Below, in pieces: positions 1 to 8,034 of a DNA stretch of 64,000 nucleotides. The notes under the pieces were generated by a model that was not told the DNA's origin, made no database searches, and saw only the letters and a program-made list of their open reading frames with translations. Position numbers and translations under genes: made by a program. The stretch lies in the NCBI RefSeq assembly GCF_010692725.1, contig NZ_JAAFZB010000092.1, positions 62,001 to 126,000 of the forward strand, written 5' to 3'. Source of the stretch: Flavihumibacter soli (GTDB lineage Bacteria; Bacteroidota; Bacteroidia; Sphingobacteriales; Sphingobacteriaceae). Each line of letters starts with the position of its first letter. Position 1 is the first letter of the stretch.

Positions 1-24
1 AGATGTAAGTTCGGCATTATGTCG

Positions 25-2022
25 CTACTTTATCTTATTGAATTTCAGGTTTTTAATTCGTCCGGTGGAGATCTTGTAGCCGCTGATCACACCCTTGCTA
101 TCCCTGGTAAACTCTAAATTGCCCATGAATCCTGAAAAAGTATCCTTTTTGACGGGATTTAGTTCAATATCGCTTAAGCGGCTATGTTTTATTGTTAATT
201 TTCTATTGACTTCGGTGAGCTGGTATTCGGTCGCTAATTCCTCGCTGAAGTACCGCCCGGTAAATTCTGCTAACTTCACAGCGGAGGGGTCGAAGGGCTT
301 TATCCTTGTCGCATCAAATGTCTGATTCCCGAAGATTATTTGCAGCTGCTCTGCGGGCTTTCCGCCTGCGGTGATGAAAGTCATTGTGGCATCGGCAGTG
401 GCCGCTTTAAATTTTGTTTGGGATACAGGGATAAGTGCATCGATAGATTGACCAGTCGCCTGGGCATACAAGCGACCTTCATTTTCGGAAATGGTCATGA
501 TGATCCCCGGCTGAACTTCGTATTCACCGACATAGGCTTTAAAAAGGTTTGGGTCAATCTTAAGCTCCTGGGAACCAGCTTCACTTTTCTTTACCGGCTG
601 GCTCGTTTCTGGTTTGAGCTTACCAGCCAGGTAAACATCCACGATCTTATGGGCCATACTGCCAGGATTAAAGTCTGCCGAATTGCTTAGAACAACGACA
701 GCCAGGTTCTCGTTCGGAAAGCGGGTCAGGAAGCTACGGTAGCCCGCGTCAGCGCCGCCATGCTGTATCTCATCCAGGCCTTTGTAGGTGTCTTTAAATT
801 GCCCTAAGGCTCCACCGAAGGTTTTACCGTTATTCAGGACTGCGAGGGTATTCATTTTATTGATCACCTCCTCATTACCAACTTTCATGGACGCAAAGTT
901 CATTGCCCATAGGCTCAGATCTTCAGCCGTTGTGAAAAGACTGGTCGCACCGGCGTTCGCATAATTTAATACGCTTTTTTTATACCCGCTACTGTCTGTG
1001 TGATAAGAGTAGGCCCTGTTCTTTACAATTCTTTCATGGTCATCATAAAACAGGGTATGAGACATTTTTAACGGTTTAAAAATGTGCTCTTGCGTGAATT
1101 CAGGAAAGGTTTTTCCCGACACTCTTTTCACTACTTCGGCAAGGAGGGTAAATCCGGTATTGCAATACGAGAATTCCTCCCCGGGATTGAAATTCAATTC
1201 CTTTTGCCTGCTGACCATCTTCAGGATATGCTCCGTCGTAATAACATCATCCATCCGCCAGCCCGCCATGATCAGTAGCTCCCATTGATCTCTTAATCCG
1301 CTGGTATGCGTTGCCAAATGTCTTAAAGTGATCTTTTTCCCAAAATCAGGCACTTCCGGTATATATTTTCTTATGTCATCGTCAAGTGAGAGCTTGCCTT
1401 CCTGCTCAAGGAGCAGAATGGAGAAGGCTGTGAACTGCTTGGAAACAGACGCTATGTGAAACACCGTAGAACTGCTGATAGGAATGTCGTATTCCAGGTT
1501 GGCCATCCCATAACCTTTCTTGTAAACGATAGCCCCTTCCTTTACAATGGCAACAGCTGCTCCAGGTGATTCCTTATTGTCCCAGGCGGTGAATAACTGA
1601 TCTACTTTTTCTGAGGGGCTAACAGCAGCCCGGCTGATCTTTTCAATCTTTAATTCATATTTCCCACGGGGCTCATTTTTATCAAAGGGAGCAACCTCAA
1701 TCATATAGTCTGCCGCTTCATCCGACGTTAAGGTGAACAATTCAGGACCCTGCTTTCCATTAGGGCTATCGAAACTCTCAATCTTTTCGCCATTGGCCTT
1801 GTAAGTGGTGACCATCACGTCAACTCCCTGCTGCATCAGCCTGAAAAAGGCAAAGCGGTCTTTGTCCAGCCTGACTTTGTATTGATGTCTTTCGCCCGGA
1901 GCAAGCTCCGAAGTAATGGTCACATTCTCAGCCAATTTGCCTTTCTGTATTTGCGCCTGGATCTGGCCTAACTGAAGAGCCAGCAAAAGAACTGTTGCGA
2001 TAAGCAGTTTAGGGTACTTCAT
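25..2022 (-). CDS. secreted beta-lactamase-fold serine hydrolase with N-terminal PPC-like domain
   Basis: The 665-residue protein begins with a Sec signal peptide (hydrophobic residues 5-22, ending in QAQ). Residues about 28-130 look like a bacterial pre-peptidase C-terminal (PPC) type beta-sandwich. Residues about 140-470 form a class C beta-lactamase/DD-peptidase fold: the nucleophile motif SVSK is at S192-K195, the YCN motif at Y286-N288, and HGG at 421-423 stands in for the KTG motif. The C-terminal 180 residues are a typical extra lipocalin-like tail of this family. Members are periplasmic or surface esterases, D-aminopeptidases or peptidases rather than true beta-lactamases; the substrate cannot be told from sequence. 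The gene stands alone and diverges from the next ORF. ATG start fits the signal peptide. Confidence 0.88.
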   Translation of the reverse strand: MKYPKLLIATVLLLALQLGQIQAQIQKGKLAENVTITSELAPGERHQYKVRLDKDRFAFFRLMQQGVDVMVTTYKANGEKIESFDSPNGKQGPELFTLTSDEAADYMIEVAPFDKNEPRGKYELKIEKISRAAVSPSEKVDQLFTAWDNKESPGAAVAIVKEGAIVYKKGYGMANLEYDIPISSSTVFHIASVSKQFTAFSILLLEQEGKLSLDDDIRKYIPEVPDFGKKITLRHLATHTSGLRDQWELLIMAGWRMDDVITTEHILKMVSRQKELNFNPGEEFSYCNTGFTLLAEVVKRVSGKTFPEFTQEHIFKPLKMSHTLFYDDHERIVKNRAYSYHTDSSGYKKSVLNYANAGATSLFTTAEDLSLWAMNFASMKVGNEEVINKMNTLAVLNNGKTFGGALGQFKDTYKGLDEIQHGGADAGYRSFLTRFPNENLAVVVLSNSADFNPGSMAHKIVDVYLAGKLKPETSQPVKKSEAGSQELKIDPNLFKAYVGEYEVQPGIIMTISENEGRLYAQATGQSIDALIPVSQTKFKAATADATMTFITAGGKPAEQLQIIFGNQTFDATRIKPFDPSAVKLAEFTGRYFSEELATEYQLTEVNRKLTIKHSRLSDIELNPVKKDTFSGFMGNLEFTRDSKGVISGYKISTGRIKNLKFNKIK

Positions 2023-2331
2023 TGTATTCCGGTTTAATGATTAATTAACTGATTCAGTACGGCGGGAAGGAATGGCGGTTCATTACGTAAGTCGCTGTCT
2101 GTCTTAAATTTATCGATATTCTACTGTAAATACAAGGGATTGTCGCCGGACAATAAAAAGCATCGGAATATGCATAAAATTGATTTCAAAAGGGTGAAGC
2201 CTGCTGACGCTGAGAGAGAAAGCTTAAGCTGCTAAACGCCTGATTGTCATAATATTAACATTTGTCCAGGAAGCTTTAGTTTTTTGTAACCATTTTGACC
2301 CGAATTCATATACGTCAGGACAAACTGACGA
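2023..2331. other. 309-base intergenic region between divergent genes
   Basis: This stretch separates the hydrolase start from the small ORF at 2332. It should hold the promoters of both, but I see no clean TAnnTTTG box on either strand, only near matches such as TAAATTTA on the minus strand near 2110. I find no long repeat, tRNA or additional credible ORF. Confidence 0.5.
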
Positions 2332-2505
2332 ATGAAAACATTTAAAATAATTAATAAGGAGACAGAGTATCTTGATACTCTGGAACAGGCGCATAGATTA
2401 AAAGATTTCCTGCCCGGTACTGATGAGTATGAAGAGAGGGAGTTTTTGGAGATACTGATTAAAGACTACGAATTCCGCATGATGCGCGTGCCGGTATTGG
2501 AATAG
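2332..2505 (+). CDS. 57-residue orphan ORF resembling the N-terminus of HigA-type antitoxins
   Basis: The frame runs from ATG at 2332 to TAG at 2503-2505. It starts MKTFKIINKETEYLDTLEQA, continues with LPGTDEYEEREFLEILIKDY and ends RMMRVPVLE. The pattern (xTExEYxxxLxR ... PGTxExxExxxLxxLIxxYE ... P.P) is what I recall of the leader segment of HigA/YgjM antitoxins, before their helix-turn-helix domain. Here the stop comes just where the linker to that domain would begin. No higB toxin lies beside it. A strong terminator follows at 2551-2589. It may be a functional mini-protein or the remnant of a lost toxin-antitoxin locus. The coding frame looks real, with charged, helical composition; the family link is from memory. 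Confidence 0.55.
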   Translation: MKTFKIINKETEYLDTLEQAHRLKDFLPGTDEYEEREFLEILIKDYEFRMMRVPVLE

Positions 2506-2550
2506 GTTCCATCATGGATTTGTAAAGGCAGATTCGGTTTTAGTTTGATA

Positions 2551-2589
2551 AAGAAAAGACCGCCACGGTTATCCGGGCGGTCTTTTCTT
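2551..2589. terminator. bidirectional intrinsic terminator
   Basis: A perfect 14-base-pair stem (2551-2564 with 2576-2589) encloses an 11-base loop. Its arms carry AAGAAAAG and CTTTTCTT, so it gives a U-rich 3' end on both strands. It sits between the convergent small ORF (ends 2505) and the L,D-transpeptidase gene (ends 2615). Confidence 0.85.
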
Positions 2590-2614
2590 ATAAGGAAACA
2601 GGGCGGTCGCTATA

Positions 2615-3418
2615 TTAAATGGTTTTAATAGATGCCAGGAATCCGTTCATGGCAAGCGCCTTGTCTGTATATTGAGAAGTATATTCAGCCTGAGGGCCGG
2701 CAATAAACAGGCAGGTTCTGCCTTTGATATTATCTATGATTTTACCTGTGAGTTCGACAGGGAGAGCCGGGCAACCGTGACTGCGGCCAAGGCGGCCATG
2801 CTGACTAACAAATTGCTCGCTTACATATTCGGCGCCGTGAATAACCACTGCCCGTTCCTTAGCGTTCGTATTAAATCCCTTATCCATTCCGTCAAGCTTC
2901 ATGCTGAGACCATGTTTACCCTGGTAGATCTCACTGGTAACATAGAATCCAAGGCTGCTTTGATGCGAATTAGGCAGGTTGGAAAATTTGTCCGGTACAT
3001 CGCCGCCGCTTCCCTGGCCATGAGCAACCAGCGTATTGAATAATAGCTTTTGGTTAGCAAGGTCGATGATCCAAAGGCGTTTTTCAGAACTCCTTTTGTT
3101 AAAATCGACTATGGTTAGCAGGGGTTTTTCTGAAACCAGATTTCCGGCTTTCAAATTCAGATAGCCAATAAATGCTTTTTTGAAGACCTCGTAATCAAGT
3201 TGTGACTTTCCCAGTTCAGTGGCATTGTAAACTCCGCTGATATGCTGTTCAAACTGCTCTTCGGCGCTTGTAACATCATTTAATACGGGAGAAACTTTAA
3301 TTAATGTTTGATCGGTTATTTCTGATGGTGTGTTTTCTTTAACTGAAATCCAGCTGATAGCTGTAAAGGCGGTAACCAGGAATAATAAGGCAAGAATCCA
3401 GAATGATTGTTTTTTCAT
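2615..3418 (-). CDS. murein L,D-transpeptidase catalytic-domain family protein (YkuD_2 type)
   Basis: The 267-residue protein starts with a signal or anchor peptide (KKQSF then hydrophobic residues 6-24). The C-terminal half carries the active-site pattern of L,D-transpeptidases: HGAEYV at H194 and SHGCPALP with catalytic C216 and H214, in the arrangement of the YkuD_2 family of Bacteroidota and Proteobacteria. Such enzymes form 3-3 peptidoglycan cross-links or attach proteins to the wall in the periplasm; this subfamily is poorly characterised. I chose the ATG at 3418, directly before the signal peptide; an in-frame GTG at 3445 would add nine residues. A TACTTTTG promoter box and two GTGACA repeats lie upstream. 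The gene ends at a shared bidirectional terminator. Confidence 0.85.
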   Translation of the reverse strand: MKKQSFWILALLFLVTAFTAISWISVKENTPSEITDQTLIKVSPVLNDVTSAEEQFEQHISGVYNATELGKSQLDYEVFKKAFIGYLNLKAGNLVSEKPLLTIVDFNKRSSEKRLWIIDLANQKLLFNTLVAHGQGSGGDVPDKFSNLPNSHQSSLGFYVTSEIYQGKHGLSMKLDGMDKGFNTNAKERAVVIHGAEYVSEQFVSQHGRLGRSHGCPALPVELTGKIIDNIKGRTCLFIAGPQAEYTSQYTDKALAMNGFLASIKTI

Positions 3419-3503
3419 AGGTTTGATCTTCTTTTCCGTACTCACTTAACGTGTTGTTTGTCAAAAAATTGCCGGTTGATTAAACCGGCCATCATTATTG
3501 TTA

Positions 3504-3559
3504 CAAAAGTAAGTACTATAGTTAAACTTTCTGTCACGCTTAAGTAGGCTTAGTGTCAC
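3504..3559 (-). promoter_or_regulatory. putative promoter and tandem GTGACA operator of the L,D-transpeptidase gene
   Basis: On the minus strand a TACTTTTG (-7 type, 3504-3511) fits the Bacteroidota TAnnTTTG consensus. Upstream of it the hexamer GTGACA occurs twice as a direct repeat (3532-3537 and 3554-3559), exactly 22 bases apart, that is two helical turns. No TTG lies at the usual -33 distance, which suits an activator-dependent promoter. The assignment is inference. Confidence 0.4.
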
Positions 3560-3619
3560 AGTTACGTTTGATTCTGACTTAACACTTGATAGTATTATAC
3601 GGATTTTGAGGCTGATAGG

Positions 3620-4621
3620 TTATATAGCGGGCATCCATGGGAGTGATGCCAGCTGCTGGATATATAACTTTTTGCCCCCTATAGACTTGATCACTTCGGC
3701 GATCTCGAACATGGAATTTTGGAGATCTTTCCGTGGTTCATAATTCAGGTGTTTGCGAATACAATAAAGATCCAAAACGGAATTATGGTGCATCGGTTTG
3801 AGTGAATTAACATTTGCCGGTCTCACGAAATTAATTCCCGAGTTGATCATATCGATCGAATTCGGAACTGTTTCAGGCACGTTGACAAGCTCCAGCGGCT
3901 GATCCTCTATTGCAGATAGCACGTCAGTGATCGAGTCGCATACGGAATATACCGGCTCATCCGCTACATTATAGATCTGCAGCGGCGGACCGTCCTCCTG
4001 GTGCAGGAAAAGATCAATCGCGTAAGCCAGGTTCTCAATATGCGTTAATGAGGTTTTGACATCCCTGTGAACTCCGCAATATATTATGGGACCCTTTTGC
4101 AGGTCGAACAGCCGGGGAAGGAAAGTGGCATCACCAATGCCGTAAATTGCCCGGGGGCGGAGGATCAGCCGTTTCTGGAAAAACGGGATCTCAAAGCATA
4201 CCACCTCCTCAGCCAGCAGCTTCGTTTCCCCATATTCGCTCAGGTCTGCTTTAAGGGTTGCATCCGATTCTTTCATGGGTTCTTTTCCAAACTGGTATAC
4301 AGAGGAAGAAGAGATGTGAATTATGCGGCTGCAGCTATGCGCAGCTTCGATGACATTCAGAGTGCCTTCCACATGGTTCATAAACAGGTCCTGATAGTTT
4401 ACAGGATTGTTATGATAACTTGCCGCGTGTATGCATATGTCCGCATCGAATGCGGGAAGGGGTTTTAATATATCAGCCTGGATATAATCTGCAATCTTTG
4501 ACAGCGCCTGGTGAGGCGTTTGAGGGCTGTCAACAGCAAGAATTTGATGCCCTGCAGCATGGAAGTAACGACATATAAATGCCCCTACAAATTCATTTGC
4601 CCCTGTAACTGCGATCTTCAA
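3620..4621 (-). CDS. NAD-dependent epimerase/dehydratase, extended SDR family
   Basis: The 333-residue protein has the extended short-chain dehydrogenase layout: an N-terminal Rossmann motif TGANEFVG (residues 6-13), the HAAS motif after strand 4, a serine-rich active-site strand ISSSSVYQFG, and the catalytic YGETK (Tyr and Lys three apart). Substrates in this family are mostly nucleotide sugars, but nothing nearby fixes one. The second glycine of the usual TGxxGxxG is Glu10, which is unusual. The start is TTG at 4621, preceded seven bases upstream by GAGGAGGG (about 4628-4635), an unusually strong Shine-Dalgarno for this phylum that supports this start. It is a single-gene unit. Confidence 0.85.
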   Translation of the reverse strand: MKIAVTGANEFVGAFICRYFHAAGHQILAVDSPQTPHQALSKIADYIQADILKPLPAFDADICIHAASYHNNPVNYQDLFMNHVEGTLNVIEAAHSCSRIIHISSSSVYQFGKEPMKESDATLKADLSEYGETKLLAEEVVCFEIPFFQKRLILRPRAIYGIGDATFLPRLFDLQKGPIIYCGVHRDVKTSLTHIENLAYAIDLFLHQEDGPPLQIYNVADEPVYSVCDSITDVLSAIEDQPLELVNVPETVPNSIDMINSGINFVRPANVNSLKPMHHNSVLDLYCIRKHLNYEPRKDLQNSMFEIAEVIKSIGGKKLYIQQLASLPWMPAI

Positions 4622-4800
4622 AACAAACCCTCCTCATCGAATCACCGGAATAAAGGCCGGTACCAGGAATTCCCTAAGTGCTTAAACATTTCGTAATAAT
4701 AAAAGTTCTGGCGAGAGCTGAATGGCAAGCAATAATCCGACGTTTTTGCCGTCAGCAAGGTTATACGAAAGCGGAGAGGGAGCGGGAAATTTTAAGGAAG

Positions 4801-4839
4801 GAAAAACAAACAGTCCTGATGCGTTCAAGACTGTTTGTT
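4801..4839 (-). terminator. intrinsic terminator of the glycyl-tRNA synthetase gene
   Basis: On the minus strand an 11-base-pair stem (4829-4839 with 4805-4815) is followed by TTTTTC, just past the GlyRS stop codon. Confidence 0.8.
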
Positions 4840-4849
4840 CTGTTAAAGT

Positions 4850-6328
4850 TTAGTTTAGCAGGTTTTTCCAGCTCACCAGTTTCCCGATGATCTGGTCCAA
4901 TTCGGACGCTGCAACGCGTTCCTGATCCATACTGTCGCGATGCCTGATCGTTACTGTATGGTCTTCCAGGGTCTGATGATCAATGGTGATGCAGAAGGGA
5001 GTGCCAATCGCATCCTGGCGCCGGTAACGCTTGCCGATAGAGTCCTTCTCATCATACTGCATGTTGAAATCAAGTTTTAGTTTATCCATGATCTCGCGTG
5101 CTTTTTCCGGCAGGCCGTCTTTCTTGGTTAGAGGCAACACGGCAGCTTTGATAGGTGCCAGGGTTGGATGCAGTTTCAAAACCGTTCTTGAGTCCTGTTT
5201 TTCGTCGGTACTCAGATCCTGTTCTTCGTAAGCGTTGCATAATGTTAAAAGGAAAAGGCGATCTAATCCGATCGAGGTTTCGATCACGTATGGGATGTAA
5301 TTGCCGTAAGGCTTGCCTTCTTCATTTAATTCATTGTCGAAATACTGCATTTTCTTGCCGGAGAACTGCTGGTGTTGCGAAAGATCAAAATCAGTGCGGC
5401 TATGTATCCCTTCAACCTCTTTGAAGCCGAAAGGGAATTCAAATTCAATATCGACTGCAGCGTTGGCATAGTGGGCCAGCTTTACGTGGTCGTGGTAACG
5501 ATATTTTTCGGCTGGTGTACCGATAGCCAGGTGCCATTTCAGGCGGGCATCCTTCCAGTGCTTGTACCATTCCATTTCTGTGCCCGGGCGAACAAAGAAT
5601 TGCATTTCCATTTGCTCGAATTCCCGCATGCGCATAATGAACTGGCGGGCGATCACTTCATTTCTGAAGGCTTTTCCGATCTGGGCTATACCAAAAGGGA
5701 TCTTCATCCGGCCGGACTTCTGTACGTTCAGGAAGTTGACGAAAATTCCCTGTGCGGTTTCTGGTCGAAGATAGACCTCGTCAGAGCCCTCAGCCATTGC
5801 ACCCATCTGGGTGGAGAACATCAGGTTGAACTGGCGCACCTCTGTCCAGTTGCGGGTTCCGCTGACCGGGCAGACGATCTCATGTTCTTCGATCAGTACT
5901 TTTAAACGGGGCAGGTCATCGGCATTAAGCGCCTCGTCCATATCAGCCTGCAATTTCGCTGCCTTGTCTGTTTTGCCGTCCTTTTCATAACGGGCAATTT
6001 TGTCTTCGATCAGGTTATCCGCGCGGTAGCGTTTTTTAGAGTCCTTATTGTCAATCATTGGATCGGCAAAGCCGTCGACATGACCTGATGCTTTCCAGAT
6101 CTTAGGGTGCATGAAAATAGCAGAGTCAATGCCGACAATATTTTCATTCATCTGCACCATGCTTTTCCACCAGTAGGTTTTCAGGTTGTTCTTTAACTCG
6201 GCTCCTAATTGTCCGTAGTCATATACTGCACTAAGCCCGTCATAAATTTCGCTTGACTGAAATACAAATCCATATTCCTTGGCATGGCCGGTTACATTCT
6301 TAAAGAGTTCGTCGTTGTTTTTGCTCAT
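4850..6328 (-). CDS. glyQS: glycine--tRNA ligase, single-chain homodimeric type
   Basis: This 492-residue protein is the class II synthetase that charges tRNA-Gly in the cytoplasm. Visible are the N-terminal VTGHAKEYGFVFQSSEIYDG segment, motif 2 (FRNEVIARQFIMRMREFEQ), the glycine pocket region around FDLSQHQ, motif 3 (ETSIGLDRLFL) and a C-terminal anticodon-binding domain (about residues 380-490). It is the eukaryote/archaea-like alpha2 form, not the GlyQ+GlyS tetramer. The reading frame is open 20 codons further upstream, but a TATATTTG promoter box (6336-6343) lies inside that extension, so ATG at 6328 is the start. The window also holds two of its substrate tRNAs. Confidence 0.95.
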   Translation of the reverse strand: MSKNNDELFKNVTGHAKEYGFVFQSSEIYDGLSAVYDYGQLGAELKNNLKTYWWKSMVQMNENIVGIDSAIFMHPKIWKASGHVDGFADPMIDNKDSKKRYRADNLIEDKIARYEKDGKTDKAAKLQADMDEALNADDLPRLKVLIEEHEIVCPVSGTRNWTEVRQFNLMFSTQMGAMAEGSDEVYLRPETAQGIFVNFLNVQKSGRMKIPFGIAQIGKAFRNEVIARQFIMRMREFEQMEMQFFVRPGTEMEWYKHWKDARLKWHLAIGTPAEKYRYHDHVKLAHYANAAVDIEFEFPFGFKEVEGIHSRTDFDLSQHQQFSGKKMQYFDNELNEEGKPYGNYIPYVIETSIGLDRLFLLTLCNAYEEQDLSTDEKQDSRTVLKLHPTLAPIKAAVLPLTKKDGLPEKAREIMDKLKLDFNMQYDEKDSIGKRYRRQDAIGTPFCITIDHQTLEDHTVTIRHRDSMDQERVAASELDQIIGKLVSWKNLLN

Positions 6329-6335
6329 AACGGCG

Positions 6336-6343
6336 CAAATATA
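6336..6343 (-). promoter_or_regulatory. -7 promoter box of glyQS
   Basis: TATATTTG on the minus strand matches TAnnTTTG, seven bases before the ATG at 6328. Transcription would start at or within a few bases of the start codon, implying a very short leader. No good -33 TTG is visible. Confidence 0.5.
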
Positions 6344-6521
6344 ATTAACAATGGTATATGTTTTCCATTTAACACTCCGGGCAGACAAATTGATGGCACC
6401 TGGTCAGCAGGCAAGGCAGGAGGCGAGAAAAAGCTCAGTATTTAATGAAAACTTTGATTTCCGGCAATTGTTAGAGTGATTAACGTAAACATCTATTTAT
6501 TAATCATTTAATTATCAAATT

Positions 6522-7103
6522 ATGAAAGCGATTTTGACTATCATTTTATTTGCATGTGTCGGAATACCTGCAGGTAATGCACAAACCCAAAAGGGAAACA
6601 TCATGTGGGGTGCCAGCGTCAGTAACATTGGGGTGGATTTCCAGGAGGGGAATACGAACTTTGAACTGTCGCTCACGCCCAAGGTGGGCTACTTTATTAA
6701 GGATGATATGGCCGTTGGCCCGGAACTGTCAATTGGATTAACTACCGGCGATGGATTCACCTCCTTTACCTACGGAGTCGGCGGTTTTGGCCGCTATTTT
6801 TTGACCGATCCTGATATAGAGGTTGTCCGCGGCTCCCGCTGGTTTTTAGAAGCAAATGCGGGATTAACAGGTACTAACGTTGACGTAGAAGGCGAGGAAT
6901 CGACCACTACGAACGGCCTGGGTATAGGCTTTGGACCAGGTCTTTCTTATTTCATAACTGACCGTATAGCTCTGGAGGGCTTATTGAAATACAATTTGGG
7001 TGTCGGCTTTGGCAGTTCCACTACCACCAATCGGATCAACTTAGGAATTGGCTTCCAGATCTACATCCCGGGAAAGGCGTTAGCCGCCCGTATGAAAGAG
7101 TGA
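6522..7103 (+). CDS. outer-membrane beta-barrel protein
   Basis: The 193-residue protein has a signal peptide (MKAILTII... cleaved after GNA, before QTQ). The rest is glycine-rich alternating strands (KVGYFIKDDMAVGPELSIGL, TNGLGIGFGPGLSYFITDRI, NLGIGFQIYIPG), typical of small 8-stranded OmpA/OmpX-like or OprF-type barrels common in Bacteroidota. Function is unknown; such proteins usually have structural or adhesion roles. It stands alone, transcribed away from glyQS, and two terminators follow it. Confidence 0.8.
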   Translation: MKAILTIILFACVGIPAGNAQTQKGNIMWGASVSNIGVDFQEGNTNFELSLTPKVGYFIKDDMAVGPELSIGLTTGDGFTSFTYGVGGFGRYFLTDPDIEVVRGSRWFLEANAGLTGTNVDVEGEESTTTNGLGIGFGPGLSYFITDRIALEGLLKYNLGVGFGSSTTTNRINLGIGFQIYIPGKALAARMKE

Positions 7104-7126
7104 TCAGGGTTCGTTCGCGTATATAT

Positions 7127-7152
7127 CCGGCGTGTTAAATGCGCCGGCCTTT
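7127..7152 (+). terminator. first of two tandem terminator hairpins
   Basis: CCGGCG (7127-7132) pairs with CGCCGG (7142-7147) around a nine-base loop, followed by CCTTTTT. Confidence 0.55.
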
Positions 7153-7176
7153 TTGGCGAAATTATTATAACTTCGA

Positions 7177-7208
7177 AGCGGTTCAAGATGGCTGAACCGC
7201 TTTTTTTT
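7177..7208 (+). terminator. second tandem terminator
   Basis: A nine-base-pair stem (7177-7185 with 7193-7201) is followed by a run of eight T, ending the barrel gene's transcript before gldA. Confidence 0.85.
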
Positions 7209-7246
7209 ATGCCATTAAAAGAGATCTGAAAGGTATTTACCTGTAA

Positions 7247-7972
7247 ATGAGTATTGTAGTAGATAATATTAGCAAAGTTTATGGCCAGCAAATGGCTGTG
7301 GATCATGTCAGTTTTAAGGCGGAAAAAGGCCGGATACTGGGTTTTATGGGACCTAATGGTGCAGGTAAATCGACCACGATGAAGATCCTGACCTGTTTTA
7401 TTCCCCAAACGTCGGGTGCTGCCAGTGTCTGCGGATTTGATGTAACGGCGAACCCGATGGACGTTAGGCGTAACATAGGCTACTTGCCTGAGCATAACCC
7501 TTTGTATCTTGACATGTATGTGAAAGAGGCGCTGGGCTTTATTTCTGATCTACATGCGATTGAAAAGAAGAACCAAAGGATAGCGGAGGTTATCGAGCTG
7601 ACAGGACTGGGTGAGGAACAGCACAAAAAGATCAGTGCCCTGTCGAAGGGTTACCGTCAGCGGGTAGGTCTGGCACAGGCTATCATTCATGATCCGGCCG
7701 TGCTGATCCTGGATGAACCTACCACGGGACTGGATCCTAACCAGATTATCGGTATACGTCAGCTGATCCGCGATTTGGGTAAATCTAAAACTGTGATCTT
7801 TTCCACTCATATCATGCAGGAAGTAGAAGCACTCTGTAACGATGTCGTAATCATCAACAAGGGCCGACTGGTTGCCAACGATTCGATTGAAGGCTTAAAA
7901 GAACACTTTTCCGCGAAGAGCCTGGAGGAGATCTTTGTATCACTGACAAATCCGGTTGGTGAAAATGGGTAA
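7247..7972 (+). CDS. gldA: ABC transporter ATP-binding protein, GldA-like
   Basis: The 241-residue protein is an ABC ATPase: Walker A GPNGAGKST (35-43), signature LSKGYRQRVG, Walker B LILDEPTTGLDP and the H-loop FSTHIMQE. Its two downstream neighbours are recognisable GldF and GldG, so it is most likely the ATPase of that transporter. In Flavobacterium johnsoniae GldA, GldF and GldG act together and are needed for gliding under some conditions; their cargo is unknown. The protein is shorter than the roughly 300 residues I recall for flavobacterial GldA, lacking part of the C-terminal extension. It starts with ATG 38 bases after a terminator. Confidence 0.8.
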   Translation: MSIVVDNISKVYGQQMAVDHVSFKAEKGRILGFMGPNGAGKSTTMKILTCFIPQTSGAASVCGFDVTANPMDVRRNIGYLPEHNPLYLDMYVKEALGFISDLHAIEKKNQRIAEVIELTGLGEEQHKKISALSKGYRQRVGLAQAIIHDPAVLILDEPTTGLDPNQIIGIRQLIRDLGKSKTVIFSTHIMQEVEALCNDVVIINKGRLVANDSIEGLKEHFSAKSLEEIFVSLTNPVGENG

Positions 7973-8034
7973 GTCTCAGGAAAATTGTAAAGAAATGGGT
8001 TATGTCATTAATTTCGTCAAGATAAATAATTAAC

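Noticed and set aside
25-2022. Antibiotic-resistance beta-lactamase
   Set aside because: HGG replaces KTG and extra domains flank the fold, typical of esterase or peptidase relatives; no basis to claim resistance.
5372-5905. 177-codon open frame opposite glyQS
   Set aside because: It is the complement of a clearly conserved synthetase and has no recognisable domain.
6329-6388. 20-codon N-terminal extension of glycyl-tRNA synthetase
   Set aside because: It contains a TATATTTG promoter box and does not look like family sequence; the internal ATG begins the conserved protein.
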